Shown: positions 1 through 7,631, counted from the stretch's first letter. The stretch is 33,547 bases of DNA from Deltaproteobacteria bacterium (GCA_021737325.1 JAIPED010000014.1:1-33547); one strand, 5' to 3'. Numbers and translations: made by a program. Notes: a model not told the origin generated them from the letters alone.

Positions 1-280
1 GGATAAGATTCAAAGAAATATAATGATAGGGTTACCAATCCGCTGTTTTTTACCGCCCTCATTGAAAAAAGGTTTTTGCTGTGGTACGGTCTGCTCGCAC
101 TTGTTGGTAATAGAGCGCGGGAGGGTTTCTTCGGGGAGAGATATGCCAAGGTACGCTGGCTTTTATTTCGTTTCTTTCTTTTTCTCATCGACAGTTTTCC
201 TCTCTGATGCTCGTGCCATTGTTGCGTTTTAGTGCGGACGCTATTAGGGGGAAGGAAAAAATAAAAAGGAGAGAAAGTGT
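1..280. other. Left-edge region without an assigned gene
   Basis: No confident gene lies here. In frame 1 an open stretch runs from just after a TAA at 4-6 to a TGA at 205-207. It has no ATG or GTG, and its translation is membrane-protein-like (hydrophobic runs alternating with Arg/Lys), so it could be a decayed 3' gene fragment; see findings. The last 20 bases hold a good ribosome binding site (AAGGAG at 266-271) for the CoA-transferase gene. I see no convincing promoter or terminator. Confidence 0.4.
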
Positions 281-1786
281 ATGACAACACCCATTCAACA
301 AAAGATCAGAGACAAGAAGAGGACAGCCGAACAAATTGCCGACATGGTAAAATCTGGCGATTGGATTAACCACGGCACAACGGGTGGAGATTCCACAGTC
401 TGTACGGAGGCTGTCGCCAAGCGGCTAGGACCAGGACCTGGCCAATTGAGGGACATTGAGTTCTGGCTCTATGCGATGTTTTATCCGCATCACGAGTTGC
501 AAGAAATTGACCCATTGCAAAAGTATCATTGCCTTCATGACTTTTTCTTCTTTCCGTGGAATCGTAAGGCTCGCGATACCAACAATGTTTCGGACTGGGC
601 ACAGTGGGGTTGGGCATACGGAATGTGGGCTCATCACTATCGCTTTACCCACGCACAGAAAGAAAAGCGAGCCATGGATTGGTGGTTCAATGCCGCAACG
701 GCTCCCGATGCTCACGGCTATTTCAATATGTCATACGGAACCAACAACGCTAATATTTTTCGACAAACCGCCAAAAAGATAGTCTTTGAGGTTCGTTCCG
801 ACTACCCTTGGGCGGAGGGCGGCAGGTTCAACACCATTCATCTTGACGAGGTAGATTACTGGGTTGAGGTGGATTGCGAAAAATACAAATGGCCACAGGT
901 TAACGAAAAGGGAATTGAACCAAAGCCCGTGGAAAAAGAGATCGCCAAGCATGTCATGTCCATCATGCGGGATCGCGATGTTGTTCAACTCGGCATTGGC
1001 GCACTTCCTTCGGCTTGTGTCTCGGCGATGGCGGATGCGGGATTTAAGGATTTGGGTGTTCACACCGAAATGCTTAACTATGGCTTGATCAAGCTCATTG
1101 AATCGGGACAGGTTACCAACGCTTACAAACCCATAGATCGCGGCAAGAGCGTTTATACCTTTGCCTTCCCGGTGGATGTAAAATGGTATTACGACACGAT
1201 TCATCACAACCAAGCGATGGCCGTTTATGACATTGATTACACCAACAATTTGCACAACCTTACCCGCATTGACAATATGATCGCGATTAACAACGCGGTG
1301 GCGGTGGATTTGCTCGGACAAATTTGTACGGGATTTTATGAAAAACGTCCCATTTCCAGTTCTGGTGGCTTCTTCCAGTTTGTTTCCTTCTGCGCCCAAT
1401 CCCGAGGTGGCCGCGGTGTTGCCTCAATGACTTCACGCAGCAAGCACCAGACTTCACGCATTGTTCCCTTCTTGCCAGAAGGTTCAACGGTGGATGTACC
1501 CGCACAGCTTGCGAACTATGTCTGCACAGAATACGGAATTGTGAACCTTCGGGGGCTTTCCGGCTATGAAAGGGCCTCCGCATTAATTTCCATCGCGCAT
1601 CCCGACGACAGAGAATGGTTGGAACAAGAGGCCCGCAAGCATGGCTTGCTTGCTCCCAACTTCCCCGTTTCCATGCTCAACAACCGCCGTTATCCTGCCT
1701 ATGAAGAACGGAGAAAGTACAAGATTCCCATGCACTCCTCCATTTGGGGATATGATTGGGAAGACGGTTATCAATCAGGAAAATAA
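281..1786 (+). CDS. Acetyl-CoA hydrolase/transferase family CoA-transferase
   Basis: A 501-residue family I type CoA-transferase of the acetyl-CoA hydrolase / 4-hydroxybutyrate CoA-transferase group, which moves CoA between acyl-CoA and a free carboxylic acid in the cytoplasm. The C-terminal half is diagnostic. GIGALPSA (238-245) is followed by GVHTEMLNYG (259-268), where Glu263 matches the glutamate that forms the CoA thioester in this family. Next come IDNMIAINNAVAVDLLGQI, a glycine-rich loop SSGGFFQF (360-367), SRIVPFLPEG (392-401) and CTEYGIVNLRGLSG (415-428). The loop differs from the usual GGQxDF form. The start has AAGGAG nine bases upstream. A hairpin terminator follows the stop. The downstream acyl-CoA dehydrogenase suggests activation of a carboxylic acid for oxidation. 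Substrate cannot be read from sequence; propionyl-, butyryl-, succinyl- or branched-chain acyl-CoA are all possible. Confidence 0.88.
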   Translation: MTTPIQQKIRDKKRTAEQIADMVKSGDWINHGTTGGDSTVCTEAVAKRLGPGPGQLRDIEFWLYAMFYPHHELQEIDPLQKYHCLHDFFFFPWNRKARDTNNVSDWAQWGWAYGMWAHHYRFTHAQKEKRAMDWWFNAATAPDAHGYFNMSYGTNNANIFRQTAKKIVFEVRSDYPWAEGGRFNTIHLDEVDYWVEVDCEKYKWPQVNEKGIEPKPVEKEIAKHVMSIMRDRDVVQLGIGALPSACVSAMADAGFKDLGVHTEMLNYGLIKLIESGQVTNAYKPIDRGKSVYTFAFPVDVKWYYDTIHHNQAMAVYDIDYTNNLHNLTRIDNMIAINNAVAVDLLGQICTGFYEKRPISSSGGFFQFVSFCAQSRGGRGVASMTSRSKHQTSRIVPFLPEGSTVDVPAQLANYVCTEYGIVNLRGLSGYERASALISIAHPDDREWLEQEARKHGLLAPNFPVSMLNNRRYPAYEERRKYKIPMHSSIWGYDWEDGYQSGK

Positions 1787-1796
1787 CATCACCACC

Positions 1797-1830
1797 GGGG
1801 AGCCCTTTGAAGGGGGTTCCCCTATTTTTT
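1797..1830 (+). terminator. Rho-independent terminator after the CoA-transferase gene
   Basis: GGGGAGCCC (1797-1805) pairs with GGGTTCCCC (1814-1822) through nine pairs, one of them a G-T wobble, around an 8-base loop. TA and six T residues (1825-1830) follow. It sits ten bases after the CoA-transferase stop and just before the next gene, so it may attenuate read-through rather than separate the genes fully. Confidence 0.75.
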
Positions 1831-1862
1831 CAACAAAACTACCAGTGAGGAGCCCCTTCTTT

Positions 1863-2600
1863 ATGGATCAACCCAAAACAATTCAGGACCTTTCCCCGCA
1901 AGCGATGGCAAGTTTGGTGGTGGATATGTTTCAACGAATCATTATTCATCATGGCCTTTGGTTTGCCGAGGTTGAAAGGCAGTTAGGAATGGAAAAGGCT
2001 TTGGCGGTATATTCGCGGGCGGCAACCCGTAGCTACGGAATACAAATGGAGCGCTTGGGAAAGATTTTGGGCTTTGAAATGTCCCAGGGAGTACCCAAGC
2101 CATTAGCCGCTTTGTCAGCGGAGGAATTAAAGGCTTTACTTGATGGCGTTTGCGTTAATTGGCTTGCCAACGATGGTGTTTGGTTCCAAGCGGTGGAAGA
2201 AGAGCTGGGGATGTTCGATGCTAAGAGGTGCAACGACTCTTGCTGGGTGCGTTTTTCCCCATTTGAAGCACAAGCGATTAAAAATTTTCTCCAACTTGGT
2301 GATAATTCAGGATTGGAAGGGTTAAAGAGGGCACTTAATTTCCGCCTCTACGCGAATATCAACAAGCAATCCATCATTGATGAATCACCCAACAGCATCG
2401 TTTTTCAAATGAACGATTGTCGGGTACAATCGGCCCGTAAGAGAAAGGGTATGGAGGATTATCCCTGCAAATCGGGAGGTGTGGTGGAATACCGCACTTT
2501 TGCCAGCACGATAGATTCCCGCATCAAGACACAGTGTATCGCCTGCCCGCCAGATGAGCATCCAAAAGAATGGTTCTGTGCGTGGCGCTTTACCATATAG
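1863..2600 (+). CDS. Cysteine-rich protein of unknown function with an internal duplication (DUF6125-like)
   Basis: A 245-residue soluble protein; I do not know its function. From memory it resembles the DUF6125-type 'cytosolic' proteins of anaerobic Desulfobacterota, but that needs a profile search. The ATG at 1863 is preceded by GAGGAG (1846-1851), and the open frame further upstream overlaps the previous gene. Two halves look duplicated: GLWFAEVERQLGM (31-43) and GVWFQAVEEELGM (105-117). The C-terminal part carries most of the cysteines (186, 202, 225, 228, 239; also 97, 123, 127), including a CxxC at 225-228 in KTQCIACPPDEHP and a closing EWFCAWRF. This suggests a metal or Fe-S site. It lies between a CoA-transferase and an acyl-CoA dehydrogenase, so a role in acyl-CoA metabolism is likely but only inferred. 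Confidence 0.7.
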   Translation: MDQPKTIQDLSPQAMASLVVDMFQRIIIHHGLWFAEVERQLGMEKALAVYSRAATRSYGIQMERLGKILGFEMSQGVPKPLAALSAEELKALLDGVCVNWLANDGVWFQAVEEELGMFDAKRCNDSCWVRFSPFEAQAIKNFLQLGDNSGLEGLKRALNFRLYANINKQSIIDESPNSIVFQMNDCRVQSARKRKGMEDYPCKSGGVVEYRTFASTIDSRIKTQCIACPPDEHPKEWFCAWRFTI

Positions 2601-2682
2601 GAGTAAAATCCATTGGCGGAAAAAAAGGTTTTTTTACCCTCTTTTCCGTCGGGGAAACGATAACCGAAAAAGGAGGAAGTAT

Positions 2683-3879
2683 ATGTCGTTAAATTTCAAT
2701 TTTTCCGAAGAACAAAAAATGTTGGAGGAAAGTGTTTATCGATGGGCAACATCTTGGTTGGAACCGCAGATGGAACATGCCTACGAGGCTGATGAGATGC
2801 CCTCGACGCTCTTCAAAGAAACCGCCAATCTAGGCATTAACGGAATTGTTTTTGAGGAAAAGCATGGCGGCGCGGGGATGGGCTATGTGGAAACGCTCAT
2901 TGCGTATGAAAATATCGCTCGTGTGAGTAACGCGCTTTCCATGACAGTCGGTGCTAGTCAAACTCTTTGCTTTGATAATTTCCGCAGAAATGCCACCGAA
3001 GCACAAAGAATCTCCGTACTTCCCAAAGCTTGTTCGGGCGAGTGGATCGGATGCTTGGGAATCACCGAACCTAATGCTGGCTCCGATGCGATGTCAATGA
3101 CGACCAAGGCGGAAAAGAAGGGCGATCGATATATCATCAACGGTAGCAAGATATTCATTACCAACGCACCTGTGGCACAATTTATGGTTTTCTATGCCAA
3201 AACCGATCCCAATGCCGGGCCGAAGGGTATTTCTACCTTCTTCTTTGAAATCGATAAGTACAAAGATAAGGGCTACAAGTGTGAAAAAATTAAAAAGTGG
3301 GGCATGCGCACTTCTCCGACAGGACTCGTAACCTTTGAGGATATGGAGCTTCCTGAAGAGAATTTGGTTGGTGGGCTTAATAAAGGGGTTGCGGTATTAA
3401 CCAGTGGGCTGTGTACCGAGCGAATCACGCTTTCGGGATGTACGCTGGGCTCGCAACGCTCTTGCCTGGAACTATCCATCAAGTATGCTAAAGAAAGGGT
3501 GCAGTTCAAAAAGCCCATCGCGGAATTTCAGAGCATTCAGGAAAAGATAGCCGACATGTACACGGGCTACCTTGCCTCTAAATGGCTTGCCTACAGCGCA
3601 GCATCATTCTGCGATTCGCTAACAAATAAGAGCGGCGGCAAGGGGACGGATCTTGATAGAATGGCGGCGGCTTCCCTGCTTTTCTGCGGAGAAATGGGAA
3701 CAAAGATCGCCCTAGACGCTATACAAATACACGGTGGTTATGGATATTGCACGGAATACGCCATAAGCAGACACTTCCTCGATCAGAAACTTTGGGAGAT
3801 AGGCGCTGGCACTTCCGAGGTGCGCCGCATGATCATCGCTCGTGAACTCTATCGAGATAACTTCCAATCGGGGCGCTAG
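2683..3879 (+). CDS. Acyl-CoA dehydrogenase, isovaleryl-CoA-dehydrogenase-like active site
   Basis: A 398-residue FAD-dependent acyl-CoA dehydrogenase that would oxidise an acyl-CoA to the 2-enoyl-CoA and pass electrons to ETF. The start at 2683 is fixed by AGGAGG at 2671-2676; the frame is open further upstream but overlaps the preceding gene. Family signatures are GCLGITEPNAGSDA (123-136), YIINGSKIFITN (150-161), WGMRTSPTG (206-214), YAKERVQFKKPIAEFQSIQ (268-286) and IQIHGGYGY (347-355). The position that carries the catalytic Glu in short- and medium-chain enzymes (normally EGT) reads GAGTSEVRR (374-382), so that Glu is Ala375. A Glu in helix G, SGLCTERITLSG (Glu246), sits where isovaleryl-CoA dehydrogenase has its base. 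A branched-chain or 2-methyl acyl-CoA substrate is therefore plausible. Residues 311-322 form a slightly extended Gly/Lys-rich loop. Confidence 0.92.
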   Translation: MSLNFNFSEEQKMLEESVYRWATSWLEPQMEHAYEADEMPSTLFKETANLGINGIVFEEKHGGAGMGYVETLIAYENIARVSNALSMTVGASQTLCFDNFRRNATEAQRISVLPKACSGEWIGCLGITEPNAGSDAMSMTTKAEKKGDRYIINGSKIFITNAPVAQFMVFYAKTDPNAGPKGISTFFFEIDKYKDKGYKCEKIKKWGMRTSPTGLVTFEDMELPEENLVGGLNKGVAVLTSGLCTERITLSGCTLGSQRSCLELSIKYAKERVQFKKPIAEFQSIQEKIADMYTGYLASKWLAYSAASFCDSLTNKSGGKGTDLDRMAAASLLFCGEMGTKIALDAIQIHGGYGYCTEYAISRHFLDQKLWEIGAGTSEVRRMIIARELYRDNFQSGR

Positions 3880-3892
3880 TATCGTTACTATC

Positions 3893-3921
3893 AAAGCGGG
3901 TATGCTAGCGGTACCCGTTTT
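3893..3921 (+). terminator. Possible terminator hairpin after the acyl-CoA dehydrogenase gene
   Basis: AAAGCGGGTA (3893-3902) pairs with TACCCGTTTT (3912-3921) through ten pairs including one G-T, with a 9-base loop. The T-run is part of the descending arm and is short, so efficiency is uncertain. Confidence 0.5.
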
Positions 3922-4063
3922 ACCCCTTCATGTTTTTTGGTGCCATCAGTTTCTTCCCAGACACAATGATAACAGGCATTAATGAGTAAAATGTAGCTAT
4001 TAAGGGTCTGATATGGTAGCGGGGGGCGCATCGGCGGAAAAACAGCAGGAGAAGGAGGTAAGA

Positions 4064-4846
4064 ATGCGGAAAGTAGCAGTGAAGTTGGTTTTAGTGGCAA
4101 GTTTTGTGGGGTTATCTTTTGGCAATGCCCTGGCGTTGCTTGATGTTGATGTTGCGGCGGGTGTTTGGCAACAATCGCTGGATGGTAACATTTGCTATAA
4201 AGGTGATACGCTAGACGCAAAAAATGGATTAAAGTTGGACCAACAATTGAATCCTTATGTCAGTGCAAGGGTAAATCTGCCAATTCTCCCAGGTTTATAC
4301 TTCATGTACACCCCTGCAGGGTTTTCTGGTTCCGGTACACTTTCCCATAATTTTACATTCGGTGATACCCAGTTCCAAGCAAATCAGTGGTTTGACTCTA
4401 AATTGGTGCTGAACCACTACGATGTGGCGTTTTTTTATGGCATCCCTCTGTTAAACACTGCCACCATGGGTATCATGGATGCAGAACTGGGACTAAATGC
4501 GCGGTTCTATGATTTGGAGACTGAAATCACCCAAGGAAATCTCAAGAGGGGCATTAGAACAATCATTCCCGTTCCTATGCTCTATGCGCGGTTAAAGATA
4601 GCTCCTCCCGTCATTGATATTATAGCTCTGGAGACTGAAGGACGGGGAATTGTTGCCGGGAGCAACCATGTTGTTAGCGGAGTTGCTAGGCTGAAGGTTT
4701 TAGTGCCAGCTTTTCCGTTGCTAAAATTGAGTTTGGGCTACCGTTATGATTCGATTAAGGTAGATGCCAGCGATCTCGCTGGTGTTAGCGTTAGCACGGA
4801 TATGAAGGCTAGTGGTCCCTTTGCTGAGGTCGCGTTGGAGTTTTAG
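4064..4846 (+). CDS. TIGR04219-like outer membrane beta-barrel protein
   Basis: A 260-residue exported protein, probably an outer-membrane beta-barrel. The ATG at 4064 has GAAGGAGG (4051-4058) upstream and starts a clear signal peptide: MRKVAVKLVLVASF, a hydrophobic core, then NALA with cleavage likely near residue 24. The mature part shows alternating polar/apolar strands and family-like landmarks: GVWQQSLDGNICYKGDTLD, LPILPGLYFMYTP, LNHYDVAFFYGIPLL, ETEGRGIV, LGYRYDSIKVD, and a terminal GPFAEVALEF ending in Phe, the usual C-terminal signature for barrel insertion. I recognise it from memory as TIGR04219 family. Its function is unknown; no partner gene lies next to it. An open frame of 17 codons precedes the chosen start but lacks its own ribosome site. 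Confidence 0.8.
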   Translation: MRKVAVKLVLVASFVGLSFGNALALLDVDVAAGVWQQSLDGNICYKGDTLDAKNGLKLDQQLNPYVSARVNLPILPGLYFMYTPAGFSGSGTLSHNFTFGDTQFQANQWFDSKLVLNHYDVAFFYGIPLLNTATMGIMDAELGLNARFYDLETEITQGNLKRGIRTIIPVPMLYARLKIAPPVIDIIALETEGRGIVAGSNHVVSGVARLKVLVPAFPLLKLSLGYRYDSIKVDASDLAGVSVSTDMKASGPFAEVALEF

Positions 4847-4858
4847 CTAAAAACTTTT

Positions 4859-4885
4859 CTGCCCTGTGGCATTACCGCAGGGCAG
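4859..4885. terminator. Strong hairpin after the barrel-protein gene
   Basis: CTGCCCTGTGG (4859-4869) pairs with CCGCAGGGCAG (4875-4885), 11 pairs with one G-T, loop CATTA. It lies 12 bases after the stop codon but no T-run follows on the + strand, so it may be a Rho-independent terminator of weak type, an mRNA 3' end protector, or part of the nhaA leader. Confidence 0.45.
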
Positions 4886-5040
4886 AACACTAACAATATC
4901 AACATTTTTGTTTCCTCTATAGATTCCCCTTGGCGACTACTCCGGTCGTTACTTGTTTCTCTGGTACCGTCATCATTTGCGAATTTGCTGGACAATTACG
5001 CCGCTACAGGCGACAGTAACCTCGTGGTGAAACAAAGACG
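4886..5040 (+). promoter_or_regulatory. Structured leader region upstream of nhaA
   Basis: This 155-base stretch before nhaA contains nested pairings: GGCGAC (4932-4937) with GTCGTT (4945-4950); CGCC (4999-5002) with GGCG (5009-5012); and a competing long-range pair GTTAC (4948-4952) with GTAAC (5016-5020). The ribosome site is weak (GGTGA at 5026-5030). nhaA genes are known in other bacteria to carry Li+-sensing leaders (nhaA-I and nhaA-II motifs). I cannot match this stretch to either consensus by eye. Confidence 0.3.
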
Positions 5041-6282
5041 ATGAAACTTTCTCCTTACCGACGACTAAAAACAAAAATTACCCTGTCCTTTTCTGCATTA
5101 CATAACTTTATGTACATGGAGGCAGCGGGGGGAATCACCCTGTTTGCCGCGGCCCTTCTGGGACTGTTCTTCGCCAATTCGCCCCTTGAAAGCCATTATG
5201 CTTCCCTGAGAGAAACGCAGTTTAGCGTGGCATTGGGGCATTTTTCTTTGGAGAAGCCTTTACTCCTCTGGATCAACGACGGCCTCATGGCGATTTTTTT
5301 CTTACTCGTGGGCTTGGAGTTAAAGAGAGAGCTTGTGGAAGGACATCTTTCTTCCTTTAAGCGGGCGATTTTCCCCGCCATTGCCGCCATAGGGGGAATG
5401 CTTGTTCCTGCAGGAATTTACTTTGCCATGAATTATCATGACGCAAAAGCTATTCCCGGATGGGCTATCCCCACGGCAACGGACATCGCATTTGCCATGG
5501 GGATAATCGCCCTTTTAGGAAAGCGGGTCCCTTCGGCGCTGAAGGTTTTTTTGCTTTCGGTAGCGATATTCGACGATATCGGAGCGATAATAATTATCGC
5601 CATTTTTTACACACCGCACCTTTCGTTTACCGCAATGGTGGTTGCCGCGATATTCATTGCGGCACTATTTCTTATCAACCGCATGGGGGTGCGGCGGTTG
5701 GCTCCCTATTTTGTGCTTGGTGTTCCTTTGTGGGTGGCGGTTTTAGAATCGGGTATTCATGCCACGCTAACAGGGGTTATTCTGGCACTGATGATCCCGC
5801 TAAAAAAACGATCCTCTACAAGCACGGATACCTTGCCCGACGAAGAAGCTCCTCTGCATCGTCTGATCCACGATTTACACCCCTGGGTAGCCTTCGGCAT
5901 CCTGCCGCTTTTTGCCTTTGTCAACACGGGTATATCTTTTGCCGATATGCACTATGCTAGTTTCTGGCATCATGTTCCATTAGGTATCATGCTGGGGTTA
6001 TTCATTGGCAAGCCGTTGGGAATTCTGGGTTTTACCTGGGTGGCCGTCAAGTTGCGCATTGCCCGCCTCGGCAAAGGACTTCAATGGCGGCAAGTATATG
6101 GCATTAGCATCATCTGCGGCACGGGTTTTACGATGAGCCTTTTTATTGCCTCCCTAGCGGCAGGACAAGGCGGAATGGAATATGTCGGACTCGATCGTCT
6201 GGGAATTCTGGGCGGCTCGTTAATTTCTGGTGTCGTTGGCTCGCTTTATCTAAAGCGCGTATGTCCTACCAAACGCCGCTAA
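5041..6282 (+). CDS. nhaA: Na+/H+ antiporter NhaA
   Basis: A 413-residue inner-membrane antiporter exchanging internal Na+ (or Li+) for external H+, used for sodium and pH homeostasis. Its length is slightly above the family's usual 380-400 because of an N-terminal extension. It has about twelve hydrophobic segments. Diagnostic motifs are INDGLMAIFFLLVGLELKRE (78-97), PTATDIAFAMGI (144-155) and FLLSVAIFDDIGAI (170-183). Asp148, Asp178 and Asp179 correspond to Asp133, Asp163 and Asp164 of E. coli NhaA, the last two being the ion-binding pair. CGTGFTMSLFIASLA, near the C-terminus, is also typical. The start has no strong Shine-Dalgarno sequence, which fits translational control through the structured leader. 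It is flanked by hairpins on both sides, so it is probably monocistronic. Confidence 0.96.
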   Translation: MKLSPYRRLKTKITLSFSALHNFMYMEAAGGITLFAAALLGLFFANSPLESHYASLRETQFSVALGHFSLEKPLLLWINDGLMAIFFLLVGLELKRELVEGHLSSFKRAIFPAIAAIGGMLVPAGIYFAMNYHDAKAIPGWAIPTATDIAFAMGIIALLGKRVPSALKVFLLSVAIFDDIGAIIIIAIFYTPHLSFTAMVVAAIFIAALFLINRMGVRRLAPYFVLGVPLWVAVLESGIHATLTGVILALMIPLKKRSSTSTDTLPDEEAPLHRLIHDLHPWVAFGILPLFAFVNTGISFADMHYASFWHHVPLGIMLGLFIGKPLGILGFTWVAVKLRIARLGKGLQWRQVYGISIICGTGFTMSLFIASLAAGQGGMEYVGLDRLGILGGSLISGVVGSLYLKRVCPTKRR

Positions 6283-6303
6283 AACAGCCTACGGTGCTGT
6301 TTT
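6281..6303 (+). terminator. Terminator overlapping the nhaA stop codon
   Basis: AAAACAGC (6281-6288) and GCTGTTTT (6296-6303) form a perfect 8-pair stem with a 7-base loop; the stop codon is part of the ascending arm. The A-run/T-run symmetry makes it usable on either strand. The remaining stretch to 6560 shows nothing recognisable. Confidence 0.6.
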
Positions 6304-6560
6304 GGTGCTCTTCTTGATGAACAAATCTCTCTGCACAGCCCATTGTATGAGGCTTGCAAGATAACTCAACCTAGTCGTAGCTTAGCCTTAGATGCGGCAT
6401 TGATTTCCTTTGCGGAGTAGCTTGTCGTTTTGCCTCACTCATCTTTGAGCCCCAGCAGGAAGGACCCTAATCGCAGGAGTCATTTGGGGCAACATGTTCG
6501 CAATACTCTTTTATTATTGGTTCAATTGTTGTTTCTTCCATGACAAAACTTCAAGGAGTT

Positions 6561-7052
6561 TTATAACTCACAAATTCCTTTGATTTCACAGTTTTTTACT
6601 CTCAGCCGTGCTGCCCGTCGCGCCAGAGCCTCGCGTTGGCGCCGTTCTTCGGTTTCCGATTCCAGAGCAATTTCTGGTATCGGCAACGCCTTACCCGCCT
6701 TATCCAAGGAAACAAAGGTCAAATAAGCCGAAGCGGTATGGCGAACTTCGCCCGTCAAAGGATCCTCCGCTTCCACCCTAGCACCAATTTCCATGGATTT
6801 TTTGCCGACATAGTTGATGCTCGCATGGATTTTTAACAAGTCGCCGACATAAACGGGGGAGTGAAAGTCGATACGATCGATGGAAGCCGTAACACTATTC
6901 TTGCTGGAATGGCGAGATGCAACAATGCCAGCAGTGTTATCCACCAGCTTCATAATTGTTCCTCCGTGGATGTTTCCGGCTAGATTAGAATCGGTAGGCA
7001 TCATTTGCTGGATAACGGTTATGGAACTATCGGAAATTCTTTTAACAGACAT
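6561..7052 (-). CDS. Acyl-CoA thioesterase, hotdog fold (YciA/BACH type)
   Basis: A 163-residue single hotdog-domain thioesterase that hydrolyses acyl-CoA to free acid and CoA. The motif NLAGNIHGGTIMKLVDNTAG (23-42) contains the helix and catalytic Asn/Asp positions (Asn27, Asp38) of this family. SVTASIDRIDFHSPVYVGD, and ARVEAEDPLTGE further on, complete the fold. I chose the ATG at 7052 because AGGAG lies seven bases upstream. An in-frame TTG at 7058 would leave only one base of spacing. The C-terminal 35 residues are charged and Arg/Glu-rich (EERRQREALARRAARL), probably a helical tail. It is convergent with nhaA and faces no operon partner. Substrate chain length cannot be told. Confidence 0.87.
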   Translation of the reverse strand: MSVKRISDSSITVIQQMMPTDSNLAGNIHGGTIMKLVDNTAGIVASRHSSKNSVTASIDRIDFHSPVYVGDLLKIHASINYVGKKSMEIGARVEAEDPLTGEVRHTASAYLTFVSLDKAGKALPIPEIALESETEERRQREALARRAARLRVKNCEIKGICEL

Positions 7053-7290
7053 GCTCAATCTCCTTTAGAAGAATTAGGGCTTTTACCTTTGGGGTAATCT
7101 TTAACTACGCTGTTGTTAAGTGGTTACCCTTCTTTCAACGGCTCCGTTGTGATTACTGATGTAATTGGCAATTGCTGTAGCAGCAAAAGAAGGTTGTCAT
7201 CCCATTTTTTGAACGAAGTGATTTTTCCCCTTTGAGTTAACCCACCGCCGGGGCCACTGTCAAAAAACAGGTGGAAAGTAAAGTTATAAA

Positions 7291-7432
7291 ACTTTTGCAC
7301 AACTGGTGTTTTGCTGGCAATGGCGCTACGGCGCGGTGCGCAATTAAATATAAAACATAACAAATTCAATATTTTCTTGACGCATGGTGCTATTGTATTT
7401 TGTTTTTGCGGTTACCGCTTTCGCGGAATGAC
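7291..7432. repeat. Decayed partial copy of the 15.6-kb MITE/REP-like element
   Basis: ACTTTTGCACAACTG (7291-7305) matches 14 of 15 bases of the segment at 15550-15564. Further on, CCGC-TTTC-GCGG followed by AATGAC (7415-7432) is the reverse-orientation form of the TTCCCGCGAAAGCGGGAA hairpin, with one arm shortened. The spacing between the two parts is larger here (about 110 bases against about 25), so this is at best a rearranged or eroded copy. Confidence 0.35.
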
Positions 7433-7533
7433 AATGTAAAATCAAACCGTGCGGTTCTACAAGCTCTAATGCTCTCCTACCATCTTAACAACTTCACCAA
7501 CCTAATACCAGAGTACAAACATACAGGGTCTCC

Positions 7534-7559
7534 TATGGCATAAGAGATATCATGCCATA
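7534..7559. repeat. Perfect 8-base inverted repeat
   Basis: TATGGCAT (7534-7541) and ATGCCATA (7552-7559) are perfect complements separated by 10 bases. There is no T-run, so it is not a standard terminator. It lies 73 bases past the end of the TonB-like gene. It could be an operator-like site or a weak transcript-end hairpin. Confidence 0.3.
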
Positions 7560-7631
7560 ACTATGAGGAATGGGTTATCAAGATAGCGTGCTTGTTTCTT
7601 TTAGGACATTTCTGAAAATATGCAGGAATTT

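Larger units (their letters stand above)
7053..7631. other. Non-coding stretch with repeat remnants
   Basis: No credible gene is seen in this 579-base interval. It contains a CTTTTGCACAACTG segment (7292-7305) and a GCGAAAGCGG-type hairpin (7415-7426, other orientation) that match parts of the MITE-like element at 15545-15648. It also holds a perfect inverted repeat at 7534-7559. The 81-codon open frame on the - strand at 7124-7369 lies inside this repeat-like material and looks non-coding. Confidence 0.5.

Noticed and set aside
23-232. 69-codon + strand open frame at the left edge
   Set aside because: Composition is cysteine/serine-rich and erratic with no ribosome site; the frame 1 translation over the same DNA looks more protein-like.
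731-1399. 222-codon - strand frame opposite the CoA-transferase
   Set aside because: It is a shadow of a gene whose + strand frame carries all family motifs.
7124-7369. 81-codon open frame on the - strand in the non-coding stretch
   Set aside because: It covers repeat-like material, has no good ribosome site and no recognisable motif.
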